Below are positions 1-8,038 of a stretch of 64,000 nt of DNA, piece after piece; the first letter of the stretch is position 1, and every line of letters begins with the position of its first letter. The stretch is from Burkholderia glumae LMG 2196 = ATCC 33617 (GTDB lineage: Bacteria > Pseudomonadota > Gammaproteobacteria > Burkholderiales > Burkholderiaceae). The translations under genes and the position numbers were made by a program. The stretch lies in contig NZ_CP009435.1 of the NCBI RefSeq assembly GCF_000960995.1, positions 1,178,001 through 1,242,000 of the forward strand, in the 5' to 3' direction. The notes below the pieces were generated by a model. That model made no database searches, was not told the DNA's origin, and saw nothing but the letters and a program-made list of their open reading frames with translations.

Positions 1-109
1 TCTCGCCGGCCGCGCAGTCGAAGCGCACGAAGTCGCCGTCAGCCGGCAGCTCGCGCCGGTGGCCCACCAGGTGCCAGTGGCGCGTGATCAGTTCGAGATC
101 GAAGTCCAT
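1..109 (-). CDS. Rieske-type [2Fe-2S] protein, N-terminal fragment (cut by window edge)
   Basis: Only the first 36 residues are inside the window. The start (HWHLVGHRRELPADGDFVRF) has the look of the N-terminus of a ring-hydroxylating oxygenase alpha subunit or other Rieske-domain protein, where a Trp/His-rich strand and an ELP-x-G-D-F/Y turn precede the iron-sulfur motif. The cluster-binding CxH and CxxH motifs lie beyond the edge, so the call rests on N-terminal resemblance only. It begins 8 bases after the acyltransferase gene and is the last visible gene of the glycan operon, so it may oxidise or hydroxylate the sugar or its acyl group. That role is inference. Confidence 0.45.
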   Translation of the reverse strand, partial: MDFDLELITRHWHLVGHRRELPADGDFVRFDCAAGE

Positions 110-117
110 CGCCGTGT

Positions 118-798
118 TCACAGTTTTTTCGCAGGGGCGGCGTACAGGGTGGCGCCGTCCGGCACCTTGCGCATCACCACGGCGCCGGCGCCGATCCGGG
201 CGTCGGCGCCGATCGCCACGCGCGGCAGCACGCGCGCGCCCGAGCCGAAGAACACGCCTTCACCCACCCGCACGTGGCCGGTCAGGTCGACGTGCGAACT
301 GAGCGTCGAATAGGCCCCCACCGTGACGTCGTGACCGACGCTCGACAGGATGTTGACGGCCACGAAATCACCGATCTCGCTGTCGGCCGACAGCACCGCC
401 TGCGGACACAGCACAACGCCCGTGCCGAGCCGCGCGCTGCGCGCGACCACCGCGCTCGGGTGACGCAGTGAGGCGAAGCGCGCCCCGCGCGCGGCGAGCC
501 GGGCGACTACTTCGCGCTTGGCCTGCGGCTCACCGATCGCGATCAGCAGCGCGTCGCCGTCGGCGGGCTGGTAGGTGTCGATGTCGCCCCGCCATTCGAG
601 CGCGTAGGGAAAGCCGTCGAGCGCCTGCGGATTCACGTCGAGGAAGCCCGTCACGCGTGGCCCGAGGCCTGCGTCGGCGGCGTCCTCGGCCCAGTTGATC
701 AGCTCGCGCGCGAACGCGCCGCCGCCGGCCACGAGGTAGCGGGCGGGCGGCCCGGCATCGTGCGGCGCACCTGTCTGCCTGCTCGTCGGCCCATTCAT
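118..798 (-). CDS. NeuD/PglD-family left-handed beta-helix sugar O/N-acyltransferase
   Basis: This 226-residue protein has an N-terminal Rossmann-like nucleotide-binding half (YLVAGGGAFARELINW at about residues 21-36). A hexapeptide-repeat beta-helix follows from about residue 110, with repeated GxGVxL, IGDFVAVN and VGEGVFFGSG turns. This is the PglD/NeuD architecture, which transfers acetyl or longer acyl groups to nucleotide-linked amino sugars. Its ATG overlaps the TGA of the upstream reductase (ATGA), so the two are translationally coupled. In context it probably N-acylates the amino sugar made by the VioA-like enzyme, using an acyl group built by the KAS III, ACP and SDR proteins. The catalytic His of the family could not be assigned with certainty. 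Confidence 0.8.
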   Translation of the reverse strand: MNGPTSRQTGAPHDAGPPARYLVAGGGAFARELINWAEDAADAGLGPRVTGFLDVNPQALDGFPYALEWRGDIDTYQPADGDALLIAIGEPQAKREVVARLAARGARFASLRHPSAVVARSARLGTGVVLCPQAVLSADSEIGDFVAVNILSSVGHDVTVGAYSTLSSHVDLTGHVRVGEGVFFGSGARVLPRVAIGADARIGAGAVVMRKVPDGATLYAAPAKKL

Positions 799-1562
799 CA
801 GCGTACCCGGTAGCCGCCGTCCACGACGAGCGCCGTGCCGGTCACCCAGCGGCTCGCGTCGGACAGCAGGAACAGCGCGGCATTAGCCACGTCCTCGGGC
901 TCGCCGAAGCCGAGCAGGTGGCTCGACTCGTAGGCGGCCACCGCCTCGTCGGGGCTGCCGCGCGTGAGCCGCGCATGCATTTCGGTGCGCACCGCGCCGG
1001 CCGCGATCGCGTTGACGCGGATTCGGCGCGGCGCGAGTTCGCAGGCGAGCGAGCGCATCAGCCCTTCCACGCCGGCCTTGGCGGCCGAATAGGCGGTCAT
1101 CCCGACTTGTCCCGTCGAGGCGGCCACCGACGACATCAGCACCAGCGAGGCGCCGTCGGCCAGCACGCCCTTCTTCGCCGCCGCGCGGGCGATGCCGAAC
1201 GCCGCAAACAGGCTGCTGGCGAACGTATCGTCGAGCTGCGCCTGCTTGGTCATGCGTGCGGGGCGGATCAGCTCGATGCCGGCCGCGTGGAACACGCCTG
1301 CCAGTGCGCCGTGCGTCTCGGTCAGTGTCGAGATCCATTCGGCGGTGAGGTCGGCGTCGTCGAGCGCGCGCACTTCGGCGCGATGGCCGTTGCCGGGCAG
1401 CGCCGCGAACGTGTCGGCGAGGCGCGCGGCGTCGCGCCCGCCGGCGATCACGCGGCCGCCGGCGCGCGCGATCGCCACCGCGGTGGCGCGGCCGAGGCCC
1501 GACGAGGCGCCGGTGACGAGGTAGGTGCCGCCCGCGAGGGCGTGATCGGAGAAGACGGTCAT
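798..1562 (-). CDS. FabG-like short-chain dehydrogenase/reductase
   Basis: A classical 254-residue SDR. The cofactor motif TGASSGLG lies near residue 17, an NAG-equivalent HAAG follows, the catalytic Ser is in LMSSVAAS, and Tyr/Lys are in AYSAAKAG; the C-terminus VVDGGYRVR is typical of the family. The start was set at MTVFSDHAL because that ATG overlaps the preceding KAS III stop as ATGA. A longer in-frame extension is Arg-rich and unlikely to be translated. Its place beside an acyl carrier protein and ketosynthases suggests reduction of a 3-ketoacyl-ACP to 3-hydroxyacyl-ACP. A sugar or ketone substrate remains possible. Confidence 0.8.
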   Translation of the reverse strand: MTVFSDHALAGGTYLVTGASSGLGRATAVAIARAGGRVIAGGRDAARLADTFAALPGNGHRAEVRALDDADLTAEWISTLTETHGALAGVFHAAGIELIRPARMTKQAQLDDTFASSLFAAFGIARAAAKKGVLADGASLVLMSSVAASTGQVGMTAYSAAKAGVEGLMRSLACELAPRRIRVNAIAAGAVRTEMHARLTRGSPDEAVAAYESSHLLGFGEPEDVANAALFLLSDASRWVTGTALVVDGGYRVR

Positions 1563-2659
1563 GATTCGATGGTGTCGACGACGGCAAGCGGGCCGGCCAC
1601 GAGCGAGGCCGAGGCCCACGAGTAGCCGACCCCGAAGCCGAACAGGGCCAGACGCTGGCGTTGCGTGGCGAGCGTCCCGCGCAGTTCGGTGGTCATCAGG
1701 AGCGGGATCGACGCGCAGCTCGTGTTGCCGTAGGTGTTCAGGTTGACGGGGACGCGCTCGCCCGGCAGGCCAGCCTTCTTCGCCAGATGCTTGAGCATGA
1801 ACAGATTGGCTTGATGGAACAGGAACGCGTCATAGTCCGGCACGCCGTGCCCGGCCAGCTCGAGCGTGCGCGCGACGAGCGGCGGTATGCGCCGCAGCGT
1901 GAAGTTGAAGATTTCGCCGCCGTTCATGAACAGGTGCGCGCGCGAGCGGCCCGCGAGCTGCGGGTCGGCCCCGGGCGCGGCTTGCGGCGCGTCGGCCGCA
2001 GTGCCGGCGACCACGCTTTCCCGGCAGCCGCCGCCCGGCACGATCAGGTTCGGCACGCCGGCCCCGTCCGAGCCGATCACGAATACGGCGTCCTCGGCCG
2101 TCTCGTCGGCCTCGAGCGCGGTGACCGTGCCGGCGTCGCCGAACAGCAGGGCGGTGGCGCGGTCGTCGGGATCGACCAGCTTGCTGATGGTGTCACCCAC
2201 CGCCAGCAGCACACGCCGCGCGGCGCCGCTGCGGATCAGATTCATGCCGAGCCAGAGCGCCTGTGGGTAGCCCGAGCAGCCGAGATTGATGTCGAGCGCG
2301 ATCGAGGCGGCGGGCAGCCCCCAGGCGGCCTGCAGCACGAACGCGGTACCGGGTAGCCGGTAGTCGGGCGTCTGCGAGACGAACAGCACCGCGTCGACCT
2401 CTTCGGCTTGCCAGCCGAGGCCGCGCAGCAGATGGTCGCCGGCGGTGCGGCACAGGTCGCCGGCAGTTTGGCCGGCGGCGGCCACGCGGCGGCGCTCGAC
2501 GCCGACCATCTTGACCACGTCTCGCACGGCAGCCTCGCCGAAACGTTCGACGAAGGCGTCGTTGGCGAGCTCGTGCGAGGGCACGCACGATACCACCCCG
2601 GCGATGCGTGCGCCGCCGGAGCGCAGCTCCCGGCCGGCGAAGGCGAGCGGCGCGTTCAA
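1559..2659 (-). CDS. 3-oxoacyl-ACP synthase III (KAS III/FabH-like), second copy
   Basis: This 366-residue thiolase-fold condensing enzyme has the active-site Cys in NLGCSGYPQALW (Cys near residue 128), the His in FLFHQANLFML and the Asn in NTYGNTSCASIP, the full Cys-His-Asn triad of FabH. The start is TTG (2659-2657), two bases after the ACP stop and preceded by an AGAAGGG ribosome-binding sequence; no nearby ATG keeps the conserved N-terminus. It is longer than typical FabH (about 320) because of an insert near residues 200-220. With a second KAS III in the same operon it may start or extend a short acyl chain on the operon's own ACP, or transfer an acyl group instead of condensing it. Confidence 0.8.
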   Translation of the reverse strand: MNAPLAFAGRELRSGGARIAGVVSCVPSHELANDAFVERFGEAAVRDVVKMVGVERRRVAAAGQTAGDLCRTAGDHLLRGLGWQAEEVDAVLFVSQTPDYRLPGTAFVLQAAWGLPAASIALDINLGCSGYPQALWLGMNLIRSGAARRVLLAVGDTISKLVDPDDRATALLFGDAGTVTALEADETAEDAVFVIGSDGAGVPNLIVPGGGCRESVVAGTAADAPQAAPGADPQLAGRSRAHLFMNGGEIFNFTLRRIPPLVARTLELAGHGVPDYDAFLFHQANLFMLKHLAKKAGLPGERVPVNLNTYGNTSCASIPLLMTTELRGTLATQRQRLALFGFGVGYSWASASLVAGPLAVVDTIES

Positions 2660-2661
2660 GC

Positions 2662-2883
2662 TCAGCCCTTCTGCGCCGCGATCAGCGCTTCGATGTCGGC
2701 CACGGTCTGGCAGTTGCCGAGCGCCTGGCCGTTGAGCAGCACGCCGAAGCAGTCGTCGGCCAGCGCGATGGTCGAGACGATCGCGAGCGAATCCCAGTTG
2801 TAATCGGCGAGTACCAGTGCGGGGGACACCTCGGCGGTGTCGATTTCAAAGACTTCCGCGAGCCCTTCGTAGAATGCGTTCAT
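2662..2883 (-). CDS. Acyl carrier protein
   Basis: A 73-residue acidic helical protein with the phosphopantetheine attachment Ser in YNWDSLAIV (about residue 32), the equivalent of the usual DSL motif. A good AGGCAGGA site precedes the ATG. It lies between the two KAS III genes, so it is most likely a dedicated carrier for the acyl group of this operon and not the housekeeping AcpP. The DSL-flanking region is less acidic than AcpP, which fits a specialised carrier. Confidence 0.82.
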   Translation of the reverse strand: MNAFYEGLAEVFEIDTAEVSPALVLADYNWDSLAIVSTIALADDCFGVLLNGQALGNCQTVADIEALIAAQKG

Positions 2884-2901
2884 TAGAATTCCTGCCTAAA
2901 A

Positions 2902-3933
2902 CTAACAGTTCAACAGACAGCCGGCCCAAGAGTAGCCGACGCCGAATCCGAGCAGCATGGCGCGCGTGCCGCGTGCGAGCCGGCCTTCGCCGCGCAACTG
3001 CTCGAGCGCGAGCGGCAGCGTCGACGATACCGTGTTGCCGGTGTACTCCATGAGGATCGGGAAGCGATCCTCGGGAACTTTCATTTTCTTGCGCAGCGCC
3101 TCGAGCATAAACCGGTTCGCCTGGTGCAGCACGAAGCAGTCGATGTCGTCGCGCGTGAGGCAAGCGCGTTCGAGCAGCCGGTCAGCCGCGCGCGGCACCT
3201 CTGCGAGCGAGAACGCCATCACCTCGGCGCCGTTCATGTAGAGATGCTCGTCGGTGCGCACGTTGCCGGAGGCATCCTCGTGCTCGCGAGCGCTCTTGGC
3301 GCTGCGCGGCTCGCGGAATAGCCCGGCGCGCACGATCAGGTTCTGCGCGCCGCGCCCGTCGGTGCCAAACACGAACGGGCCGATGTGCTCGGCCTCGGCG
3401 TCGGCCGCTCGCTCGTCCAAGCCGATCGCGGTGGCCGTCGCGCCGTCGCCGAACAGCGTGCGCACGCTCTTGTCGAGCGGGTGCAGGTACTTCGAATAGG
3501 TATCGGCAGTCAGCAGCAGCACACAGCGCGCCGCACCCGTCTCGATCAGCCCTTTGGCGAGCGACAGCCCGTACACATAGCCCGAGCAGCCGAGATTCAC
3601 GTCGAACGCGCCGGCGTGGGTCGGAATCCCGAGCCGGTGCTGCAGCACGCAGGCGGAGGCCGGCAGCACGTAGTCGGGAGCCTGGGTGCAGAGGATCACG
3701 AAATCGATCTCGTCGGCGCGCACGCTGCCCTGAGCGAACAGCCGCCGCGCGGCCTCGAACGCGAGGTCCGAGGCGGTCTCGTCGTCGGCCGCCACGCGTC
3801 GCTCGCGTATCCCGGTCTTGGCGAGGATCTTCTCGGCCGGCCACTCCGGGTACAGCGCCGCGAGCGCGTCGTTGCCGAGCACCATGGCGGGCAGGTGGCT
3901 CGCGATGTCGAGGATCGTGGCGCGTGCGGCCAT
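2902..3933 (-). CDS. 3-oxoacyl-ACP synthase III (KAS III/FabH-like), first copy
   Basis: A 343-residue condensing enzyme with active-site Cys116 in NLGCSGYVYGL, His in FVLHQANRFML (about residue 270) and Asn in EYTGNTVSSTLP. All three FabH catalytic residues are present, so activity is expected. The ATG overlaps the aminotransferase TGA (ATGA). FabH-type enzymes condense an acyl-CoA with malonyl-ACP. Combined with the SDR this would give 3-hydroxyacyl-ACP, for example 3-hydroxybutanoyl, an acyl group reported on Burkholderia flagellin viosamine. The exact acyl group made here is inferred. Confidence 0.82.
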   Translation of the reverse strand: MAARATILDIASHLPAMVLGNDALAALYPEWPAEKILAKTGIRERRVAADDETASDLAFEAARRLFAQGSVRADEIDFVILCTQAPDYVLPASACVLQHRLGIPTHAGAFDVNLGCSGYVYGLSLAKGLIETGAARCVLLLTADTYSKYLHPLDKSVRTLFGDGATATAIGLDERAADAEAEHIGPFVFGTDGRGAQNLIVRAGLFREPRSAKSAREHEDASGNVRTDEHLYMNGAEVMAFSLAEVPRAADRLLERACLTRDDIDCFVLHQANRFMLEALRKKMKVPEDRFPILMEYTGNTVSSTLPLALEQLRGEGRLARGTRAMLLGFGVGYSWAGCLLNC

Positions 3934-5081
3934 CAGCGCGCCTCCGCAATCAGAGAGACGATGCGTTCCACGTTGGCGTCCGACAGTTCCGGATAGATCG
4001 GCAGGCAGAGCACCCGGCGCGACGTGTCGCGCGCCACCGGCAGGTTGTCCGGATGTGCGGAGGGCTGGCCGCGGTAGTTCGGGAAATCCGAGATCAGCGG
4101 ATAGAAGTAGCGGCGGCTGTAGATCTCGTGATCGCGCAGGTGTTGATAGAGCGCGTCGCGCGAGAGCGGGAATGGCTCGTCCACCAGAATCGGAAAGTAC
4201 GAGTGATTGAACACCTTAACGTCCACCGGCGGCACGCAGCGGATTCCCGGCACGTCGGCCAGCAGTTCTCGATAGCGCGCGTCGATCGCGGCGCGCCTGG
4301 CGAGCGCGTCGTCGACGTACTCCAGCTGCAGCAGCCCGAACGCCGCGTTGATCTCGCTCATCTTGGCGTTGATGCCGGGGGCTACCACCGTCACTTCGTC
4401 GACGAAGCCGAAGTTCTTCAGGTGATCGATGTGTTGCTTGGTCTTCGCGTCCGGGCAGATGATCGCGCCGCCCTCGAAGGTGTTGAATACCTTGGTGGCG
4501 TGGAAGCTCAGGATCGACAGGTCGCCGTGCTCCAGCACGCTGCTGTCGTGCATCTGCACGCCGAAGGCGTGCGCGGCGTCGTAGATCACCTTCAGGTTGT
4601 AGTTGTCGGCGATGCGGCGGATCGCCTCCACGTCGCACGGCCGGCCATAGCAGTGCACCGGCATGATGGCGGCCGTCTGTGGCGTGATGGCCGCCTCGAT
4701 CTTTTTCGGATCGAGGTTCAGCGTGTGCGGGTCGATGTCGACGAACACCGGCTTGATGCCGTTCCACAGCAGCGAGTGCGCGGTGGCGACGAACGAATAC
4801 GGCGTGGTGATCACCTCGCCGGTGATGCGCAGCGCCTGCAGCGCCGTGACCAGCGCCAGCGTGCCGTTCGTGAACAGCGCCAGGTGCTTGACGCCGAGAT
4901 ACTCGCAGAGCGCCTGCTCGAGCCTCTGATGAAACGGGCCGCCGTTGGTGAGCACCTTGCTGTCCCAGATCTGTTCCAGATACGGCAGGAACTCGGCCAG
5001 CGGCGGCAGGTGCGGCTGCGTCACATAGATGCGTTCATCGGCCTGGGGCTCGACTACGCGTAACGGCAGGGCGTTCATCAT
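3933..5081 (-). CDS. vioA: VioA-type dTDP-4-amino-4,6-dideoxyglucose transaminase (DegT/DnrJ/EryC1/StrS family)
   Basis: A 382-residue PLP-dependent sugar aminotransferase. It shows the family's TNGTLALVTALQAL phosphate-binding region, the IYDAAHAFGV Asp motif that contacts the PLP pyridine, and the Schiff-base Lys in SFHATKVFNTFEGGA. That last motif and the N-terminus (VTQPHLPPLAEF, TNGGPFHQRLEQAL) are characteristic of VioA, which makes dTDP-viosamine from dTDP-4-keto-6-deoxyglucose. The start is the first ATG of an ATGATG pair overlapping the upstream TGA; a longer Arg-rich extension was rejected. The product would be the amino sugar that the downstream acyltransferase modifies. Confidence 0.85.
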   Translation of the reverse strand: MMNALPLRVVEPQADERIYVTQPHLPPLAEFLPYLEQIWDSKVLTNGGPFHQRLEQALCEYLGVKHLALFTNGTLALVTALQALRITGEVITTPYSFVATAHSLLWNGIKPVFVDIDPHTLNLDPKKIEAAITPQTAAIMPVHCYGRPCDVEAIRRIADNYNLKVIYDAAHAFGVQMHDSSVLEHGDLSILSFHATKVFNTFEGGAIICPDAKTKQHIDHLKNFGFVDEVTVVAPGINAKMSEINAAFGLLQLEYVDDALARRAAIDARYRELLADVPGIRCVPPVDVKVFNHSYFPILVDEPFPLSRDALYQHLRDHEIYSRRYFYPLISDFPNYRGQPSAHPDNLPVARDTSRRVLCLPIYPELSDANVERIVSLIAEAR

Positions 5082-7450
5082 GCGTCTCCGGTGAGGGCGG
5101 TCTCGGCGGCCGCGGAATCGGCGCTGGCGCCGGTAGCGGCGCGCTCCGGCACCGTGAACGGGGCCGGCGCCTCGTCGGCACACCAGCGCCGCCAGGCCAT
5201 CCGGAACGCGTCGGACACCGCGTTGGCGATGCGCTCGGGCTGGAAGCCCGGCGACTGCCGGCAGCGATCGCGTAGGCCGCGTCGCACCGCGGCGAGTCCT
5301 TGTACGTCATTGGCGAGCGCGATGCCGCGGGCGACGAAATCGTCGGGGCTGTCCGCCACGAACTGCTCGAGTCCAACCGACGACATCCAGACCGCGCCTG
5401 CGCGGCTCGCCAGCGTGCCGCCGCGGATCGTCAGAGTCGGCACGCCCATCCAGAGCGCGTTGAGCGCGGTGGTCGAGCCGGTGTACGGGAAGGTGTCGAG
5501 GCAGAAATCGACGTGGTGATGCTGCTGCAGGTAGACGGCGGCCGGCGCGCGCGGCTGCAGGTCGAGCCGTTGGTGTGCGATGCCCTCGGCCGTGAACCAT
5601 TCGAGCAGCATGTCCACACCGCCCACGCGCGGAACCGAGCCGACCCGCATGCGCGAGTTCGGCACCGCGTGCAGAATCCGCGCCCACACTGCGATCACCT
5701 CGCGGCGCAGCTTGTTCAGACGGTTAAAGCTGCCGAACGTCACGAAGCCGTTGTGCAGCGCGGGCAGGAGGTTGACGGGTGGGGCGTTGTCGACGGGCTT
5801 GAAGGTACCGCCCGCCGGCAGGTGGATGATTTTTTCGGTGTACTGGCGCTCCATCTCGCCGAACGGCACGCCGTAGCGGTCCGCGAAGTAGTAGTCCATC
5901 GCGTCGAGCCCGGTCGTGCCGGGATAGCCGACCCAGGTGATTTGCACGGGCGCGGGCTTGCGCGCGAGTGCGGTCAGGCGGTTGCGGCCGGTGTGGCTCG
6001 ACAGGTCGAGCATGATGTCGATACGGTCGGAGCGGATCCGCTCGACCAGACGGTCGTCGGTCAGGCCCGCCACCTGCAGCCAGCTGTCGGTCCAGCCGCG
6101 CATGCGCTCGGTGACGCCGTCCTCGGTGGTGTGATTGTGGTAGACGTGCAGCGACAGAGACGGATCGCGGTGCAGCACTTCCAGGATCGGCATGACGTAT
6201 GACGACACCGCGTGATTGAACAGGTCACCCGAGATGATGCCGACGCGCAGCTTGCGCTCCGGATCGCGCTTGTTGGGGTGACGCGGCCAGCGCGAGCGTA
6301 CCGGCGCCTCGTGAATGTCGGCGAAGCGACGGTGCGCGGCGAAGATCGTCTCGCTGTCGAGCTGCGGATCATGGGTCATGCAGAACAGCAGGTTGCTGTG
6401 CATCGCGGCGTCGCGCGGCATCAGCTCGTGGGCACGGCGGAACGCCTGTTCGGCCTCCAGGGTGGCGCCCAGTTCGCTCAGCGCCACGCCGAGCGAGCCG
6501 TACATCTGCAGCGAATCGGGCGCGAGTTCGACCGAGCGGTTGCCGGCCGCGATCGCCTCGGTGCTGCGGCCCTGCGCGAGCAACGTCATGTTCAGCACGC
6601 GCCACGCTTCGGCATGGCTGTCGTCCACCGCGATCACGCGGCGCGCTTCGCGCTCGGAATCGGCGAGCCGGTTGGCCAGGCGCAGCACGTCCGCATAGAG
6701 CGTGCCGAGCACCACGTCGGCGGGATCGAGCGTGGTGGCGCGTGCCAGCGGCTCGGCTGCGGCCAGATACTCGCCATGCTTGTGCAGCGCGTTGCTGAGC
6801 GACTTCCAGGCATAGGCGCTACCCGGATAGCGCTCCGTCATGGTGCGTGCGTGCTTGACCGCGTCGGCGTAGCGGCCTTTGTTGTAGAGCGCGGTGAAGC
6901 GCGTGATGTCCTGCTGGGTCGGCCGGCGCGCGAGGCCGCCGCGCGGGTCCGCGTTGACCGGCGCCTCGTCGGCGGCGGGCGCGGGCGTGGCCGCCACCGT
7001 GTGGCCGGCGGCGGCGGTGCCGACCGTGGCCGCGCGTCCCTCCTCCGAGATCGACAGGCGCTGGATCAGGCCGTCGAGCGCCGGGCCGCGGATGCCGCGC
7101 TGCTGGCACATGCCGATCATCGCCCAGGCGGCCGCCGCGCGGCCCGCCTCGATCTGCGCGTTGATGTAGGCCACCCAGAACTGGCCGTTGTTCGGATCGA
7201 CGCCGAGCGCGACTTCGAAGTGCGGCAGCGCCGCCTCCGGGTTGCCGGTCTGCACGTTCAGCACCGCCAGGTTGTAGCGTGCGTCCGCGTGGTTCGGCCG
7301 GGCCGCGATGACCACCTCGTACATGGCCTTGGCATCGGCGAACTCGCCGTTGTGATGGCAGGCGATCGCGCTCTGCATCACGAGCGCGATGTCCGCGTCG
7401 AACTGCGGATCATCGGGCGCGGAGCGGGTGGACGGCATCGGGTCGGACAT
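5078..7450 (-). CDS. TPR-containing O-GlcNAc-transferase-like (SPINDLY/GT41) glycosyltransferase, probable flagellin glycosyltransferase
   Basis: This 790-residue protein has N-terminal TPR repeats (clear units from about residue 30 to 350, such as ARYNLAVLNVQTGNPEAALP). A GT41 catalytic region follows, with RVGIISGDLFNHAVSSYV, PVQITWVGYPGTTGLDAMDY, FGSFNRLNK and LDTFPYTGSTTALNALWMGV. Such proteins move a sugar from a nucleotide donor to Ser/Thr of a protein, and here the TPRs would recognise the acceptor. The start at 7450 (MSDPMPS) was chosen over an upstream in-frame codon because the extra 58 residues are Arg/Pro-rich and uncharacteristic. It heads the glycan operon next to fliT-fliD-fliC, and a TPR glycosyltransferase at this position has been linked to flagellin glycosylation in B. 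cenocepacia. Confidence 0.82.
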   Translation of the reverse strand: MSDPMPSTRSAPDDPQFDADIALVMQSAIACHHNGEFADAKAMYEVVIAARPNHADARYNLAVLNVQTGNPEAALPHFEVALGVDPNNGQFWVAYINAQIEAGRAAAAWAMIGMCQQRGIRGPALDGLIQRLSISEEGRAATVGTAAAGHTVAATPAPAADEAPVNADPRGGLARRPTQQDITRFTALYNKGRYADAVKHARTMTERYPGSAYAWKSLSNALHKHGEYLAAAEPLARATTLDPADVVLGTLYADVLRLANRLADSEREARRVIAVDDSHAEAWRVLNMTLLAQGRSTEAIAAGNRSVELAPDSLQMYGSLGVALSELGATLEAEQAFRRAHELMPRDAAMHSNLLFCMTHDPQLDSETIFAAHRRFADIHEAPVRSRWPRHPNKRDPERKLRVGIISGDLFNHAVSSYVMPILEVLHRDPSLSLHVYHNHTTEDGVTERMRGWTDSWLQVAGLTDDRLVERIRSDRIDIMLDLSSHTGRNRLTALARKPAPVQITWVGYPGTTGLDAMDYYFADRYGVPFGEMERQYTEKIIHLPAGGTFKPVDNAPPVNLLPALHNGFVTFGSFNRLNKLRREVIAVWARILHAVPNSRMRVGSVPRVGGVDMLLEWFTAEGIAHQRLDLQPRAPAAVYLQQHHHVDFCLDTFPYTGSTTALNALWMGVPTLTIRGGTLASRAGAVWMSSVGLEQFVADSPDDFVARGIALANDVQGLAAVRRGLRDRCRQSPGFQPERIANAVSDAFRMAWRRWCADEAPAPFTVPERAATGASADSAAAETALTGDA

Positions 7451-7621
7451 GGCGGAATTCGAACGGAGATAGCGAATGATGGAAATTATCCGGCGGCGCG
7501 CGGCCTGCCGAAGCCCGGAACTGACTGGTAAACCGCCGTCAGTTTTATGGATGTGAGGGGGCGGGTCGCTCCACGGGGGGCGGATCAGGGCGGCGCAGCG
7601 CCCCGGAATCCTGTGACGAAG

Positions 7622-7651
7622 CAAAAAAAAGCCCGCGCGGGGCGGGCTTGG
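7622..7651 (-). terminator. Rho-independent terminator after fliT
   Basis: Read on the minus strand, AAGCCCGC pairs with GCGGGCTT around a five-base loop and is followed by a run of eight T. It lies about 60 bases downstream of fliT. It separates fliC/D/T from the glycan operon, so that operon must have its own promoter in 7451-7621. No convincing -35/-10 or sigma-28 site was seen there. Confidence 0.85.
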
Positions 7652-7708
7652 AGGTGAACGAGCACGCGCTCGTGCGCGTGAATTGTGTTTATTCGGATCG
7701 GTTCGCGC

Positions 7709-8017
7709 TCAATAGTGCAGCGCGGCGGCGGTCTGGCTGTACTGGCGAGCCGCGTTGACGCGCTCGATCGCGCTGCGGTATTCGACCTGCAGCTCGTCGC
7801 GCGTCTGCGTCGATTCGGCGAGCACGGCCGCGTCGATGGCCTGGATCTCGCGGATCATCAGCAGGCTCTCGGGCGACTGCTCGGCCTCGATCGACATCAG
7901 GTAGGGGTTGCGTGCCGCCACCAGCCGCTCGACGCTGGCCCAGTCGGCCAGGCGCACCGCGCGCTCGATGTCGTGCGTCATCGCCAGGACCTGGCTTACC
8001 AGGGTGTGCTGTTCCAT
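7709..8017 (-). CDS. fliT: FliT-like flagellar export chaperone
   Basis: A 102-residue all-helical, hydrophilic protein immediately downstream of fliD, the usual place of FliT. FliT is the export chaperone of the cap protein FliD and, in enterics, an anti-FlhDC factor. The start at MEQHTL is preferred over a codon 15 bases upstream because a GGGAGAA site sits at the right distance from the inner ATG. Sequence similarity among FliT proteins is low, so the name depends largely on size, composition and position. Confidence 0.72.
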   Translation of the reverse strand: MEQHTLVSQVLAMTHDIERAVRLADWASVERLVAARNPYLMSIEAEQSPESLLMIREIQAIDAAVLAESTQTRDELQVEYRSAIERVNAARQYSQTAAALHY

Positions 8018-8038
8018 GTCCGTTTCTCCCATGACCGC

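Noticed and set aside
3924..5063. Long plus-strand open frame opposite the aminotransferase
   Set aside because: Arg/His/Val-rich shadow frame produced by GC-rich third positions; the minus-strand aminotransferase motifs are definitive.
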